DNA of 7,375 nucleotides from Chloroflexia bacterium (GTDB lineage: Bacteria; Chloroflexota; Chloroflexia; Thermomicrobiales; JALYUS01), in assembly GCA_025928215.1 (NCBI GenBank), contig JAICJW010000232.1, positions 1 to 7,375 of the forward strand. The letters run 5' to 3'. Of this stretch, positions 5,759-7,375 are shown piece by piece (position 1 is the stretch's first letter; the number at the start of each line of letters is the position of its first letter). The position numbers and the translations under genes are program-made. Below the pieces are notes generated by a model. The model was not told the DNA's origin. It made no database searches and saw nothing but the letters and a program-made list of their open reading frames with translations.

Positions 5759-5953
5759 CTATGCCGCCTGTGCGTCCCGCTGCGTTGGCGGTGTCATCGC
5801 GTTCGCGAGGGCGAGGAGTACCTTCGCGACCGTCGCGCGCACCGGATGCCGCTGCGCGGGCTTCTCGAACTGCCAGTCGTTGTCGTTGATCCATGCCGCC
5901 TGCCGCATGTGCTCGCTATAGTGAGCCTGCGCCGCCATCGGGTTCTCCATCAT
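5759..5953 (-). CDS. Small hypothetical protein, 64 residues
   Basis: Unrecognised. GGAG (5964-5961 on the minus strand) lies exactly 7 nt before the ATG at 5953. A second ATG follows at once (5950), so the protein may start with either methionine. The N-terminal half is polar with histidine, tryptophan and asparagine (AHYSEHMRQAAWINDNDW, ~10-27). The C-terminal half has a short helix (VRATVAKVLLALANAM, ~38-53) ending in TPPTQRDAQAA. Order of features and several residues (M-x-[DE]-N near the start, a short VR-x-T motif, a hydrophobic helix closed by PT) recall the 76-residue neighbour, so the two may be distant paralogs. It sits between the LuxR-type regulator (178 bp upstream) and the other small gene on the same strand. 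Function unknown. Confidence 0.58.
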   Translation of the reverse strand: MMENPMAAQAHYSEHMRQAAWINDNDWQFEKPAQRHPVRATVAKVLLALANAMTPPTQRDAQAA

Positions 5954-5995
5954 CGCTTTGCTCCTTTGTGCTTCCTGCCCTATCGCCTCGGTACA

Positions 5996-6062
5996 CCCCT
6001 ACCTTAGTGGGAACGGTGGGGCCGCACATCGCGCGAATCACTCAATCGTGGGGCGCGATGTG
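5996..6062. promoter_or_regulatory. Two adjacent inverted repeats between the LuxR-type gene and the small genes
   Basis: CACATCGCGC (6025-6034) is the exact reverse complement of GCGCGATGTG (6053-6062), with an 18-nt spacer. Just to its left, CCCC-T-ACC (5996-6003) pairs with GGTGGGG (6015-6021) with one bulged base. On the minus strand these lie 70-136 nt after the regulator's stop and 43 nt or more before the ATG at 5953. They could end the regulator transcript, serve as an operator for the small genes, or structure their leader. No T-tract and no clear promoter hexamers are seen. Confidence 0.4.
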
Positions 6063-6131
6063 GCGAGGCCGGATGCGGGGCCGATACGTAGAATGCCGTA
6101 GTCGGCGACGTGCGGGTACGTAGCGGCGGGA

Positions 6132-7375
6132 TCAGGCGAGGCCGTGGGTGACGGCGAAGCGGGTGGCGGCGGCACGGGTGGAGACAGCGAGCTTGTTGTA
6201 GATGCTGCGCAGGTGCTGCTCGACGGTGCGCGGGGAGAGGAAGAGGCGCTCGGCCACCTGCGGGTTCGTGAGGCCCTGCGCCACGAGTCGCAACACCTCC
6301 ACCTCGCGGGCGGAGAGTCCGGCGGGATAGGATGGAACAGCGATCGGTGCAGTAGTAAATCGGGCATGCAGAGCAGCGGCGCGGGCGAGGGCGGGCTTTG
6401 CGCCGAGTGGTTCGCAGATAGCGCGCATCTCATCGAGCAGCGCGCGGGCCGCATCGCCGTCCCCCTGCGCCGCCCGCAGTTCGGCCTGCGCGAGCAGCGT
6501 AAGGGCGCGCTCGTATGGGGCTTCGCAGGCATCGGCCAAGCCCAAGGATGCATCCAGATGGCGGCCCGCGTCCTCGTGCCGGCCCGCCCCCGTGTCGAGT
6601 TCGCCCAGCAGGCGATGGGCGGCGAGCAGGGCGAGGGGCTGTCGCGGATTGCCGGCATGGGCAAGGGCGCGCTCGGCATGCTCACGGGCCTTCGCTGTTT
6701 CACCGGCCTGCCGATCGTACCGCGCCCACAGCATCTGTGCCTCGCAACGGCCAAGCACCGCCCCGCTCCACGACAGCCAGCGGTCATGAGCGTCGAGCCA
6801 CTCCTTCGCGCGCGCCATGTCCCCGGCGTCCAGCGACAGCGCGACGGCCACCTCCTGTATCTCCAGCCCTTCGCGCAGGTCGCAATCCCCCGGCTCCGTC
6901 GCCGCCCCGTCCGGCAATAGCACGCGCACCCGCTCCCATGCCCGCTCCCGCTCCCCGCATTCCCGCGCCAGCCGCGCGGACAGCGCCAGCGATAGCAAAT
7001 CGGGCCGCGCCAGCCCGAGTACCTCCAGGCGCGCGAACGACGGGGCATCCCACCGCCCATGGAGCAAGTCGAGCGGTGCCGGTAGCGCTTCCGCCGTCCC
7101 CGTCCCCATCGCCGGCTCCGCCCGCCGCAATGCGTCGGCGGCCATCTCTACCCACCGCGCATCCTCGGCCGGACGGTCGGCCCGGTATGGCAGCGCCAGG
7201 AACCGGACGACATTGAAGGCGCTGGCCCCGACGAGTACATGGTGGCCTATCGCCCGGTACGTCTCCAGCGCGCGCCTGAATGCACCCCCCGCCCGCTCGA
7301 CCTCGCCCTGCATCGCCCATGCAATCCCCAACCCGACCCATCCGTCCGCGTACGCGGATCCCTGGTACGCAGCCA
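6132..7375 (-). CDS. LuxR-family transcriptional regulator with helical-repeat domain, C-terminal part (N-terminus beyond right edge)
   Basis: The frame stays open from the right edge down to TGA at 6134-6132, giving 414 visible codons. The C-terminal 65 residues (nt 6329-6135) are a classic LuxR/GerE helix-turn-helix: GLSAREVEVLRLVAQGL, then NPQVAERLFLSPRTVEQHL with the recognition helix, then RSIYNKL. Everything upstream is alanine- and arginine-rich helix pairs resembling TPR-like repeats (for example LGIAWAMQGEVERAGGAFRRAL near 7335-7270). This order, with a likely N-terminal AAA-type ATPase or kinase-like domain off-window, is that of large MalT/LAL-style or ATP-binding LuxR regulators, which sense a ligand or partner through the repeats. 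The frame has only a TTG at 7331 before the edge, so the true start lies outside. The gene is read toward the two small genes; no promoter is in view. Confidence 0.9.
   Translation of the reverse strand, partial: AAYQGSAYADGWVGLGIAWAMQGEVERAGGAFRRALETYRAIGHHVLVGASAFNVVRFLALPYRADRPAEDARWVEMAADALRRAEPAMGTGTAEALPAPLDLLHGRWDAPSFARLEVLGLARPDLLSLALSARLARECGERERAWERVRVLLPDGAATEPGDCDLREGLEIQEVAVALSLDAGDMARAKEWLDAHDRWLSWSGAVLGRCEAQMLWARYDRQAGETAKAREHAERALAHAGNPRQPLALLAAHRLLGELDTGAGRHEDAGRHLDASLGLADACEAPYERALTLLAQAELRAAQGDGDAARALLDEMRAICEPLGAKPALARAAALHARFTTAPIAVPSYPAGLSAREVEVLRLVAQGLTNPQVAERLFLSPRTVEQHLRSIYNKLAVSTRAAATRFAVTHGLA

Noticed and set aside
5747..6007. Small + strand frame across the small-gene region
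   Set aside because: No SD in front and low-complexity Arg/Leu/Pro composition. The minus-strand genes have clear SDs and a terminator.
6144..6920. 258-residue + strand frame opposite the LuxR-type gene
   Set aside because: Antisense reading of a GC-rich gene with an unmistakable LuxR HTH on the minus strand.
6038..7060. 340-residue minus-strand frame overlapping the LuxR-type gene
   Set aside because: Arg/Ser/Pro/Cys-rich off-frame reading of the same strand. The HTH and helical repeats are in the other frame.

Overview
The window is GC-rich bacterial chromosome of ordinary coding density. It holds nine protein genes, two of them cut by the window edges. No tRNA, rRNA, CRISPR array, transposase or phage gene is visible. 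The gene mix is a TolB-like propeller, a bacterial eRF1-like (baeRF) protein, an AUR1-type PAP2 membrane protein, a DinB-fold protein and a large LuxR-type regulator with helical repeats. That mix, with strong GGAGG-type ribosome binding sites, fits a Chloroflexota (for example Thermomicrobia-like) or possibly an actinobacterial genome. The assignment is inference from gene style, not from a marker gene.

Layout. 1-660 (+) is the C-terminal part of a TolB/WD40-like beta-propeller. It converges on a class I SAM-dependent methyltransferase (688-1476, -). Their junction carries a heptanucleotide repeat element whose two arrays face each other and form a 17-bp perfect inverted repeat. The element runs into the methyltransferase gene and supplies its last ~20 codons. 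A divergent control region (1477-1641) contains three 10-bp tandem units flanked by a 6-bp inverted repeat. It leads to a baeRF-type protein (1642-2943, +). A ~395-bp gap follows with several small hairpins downstream of a possible -10 box. Next come three + strand genes that could form an operon: PAP2 phosphatase/phosphotransferase (3339-4151), two-CBS-domain protein (4206-4784) and DinB-fold protein (4859-5371).

A strong stem-loop at 5404-5437 separates this block from minus-strand genes. Read on the minus strand it is followed by a T-rich tract, so it is best read as the terminator for those genes. They are two small proteins of 76 and 64 residues, each with a GGAG Shine-Dalgarno exactly 7 nt before its ATG, and upstream of them the C-terminal part of a LuxR-family regulator (6132 to the right edge).

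No clear defence, secretion or biosynthetic system is encoded here. The observations most worth following are the heptad element that rewrote a gene end, the structured leader before the PAP2 gene, the baeRF protein with a non-GGQ loop, the divergent-promoter repeat element, and the pair of small, possibly related, unannotated proteins.
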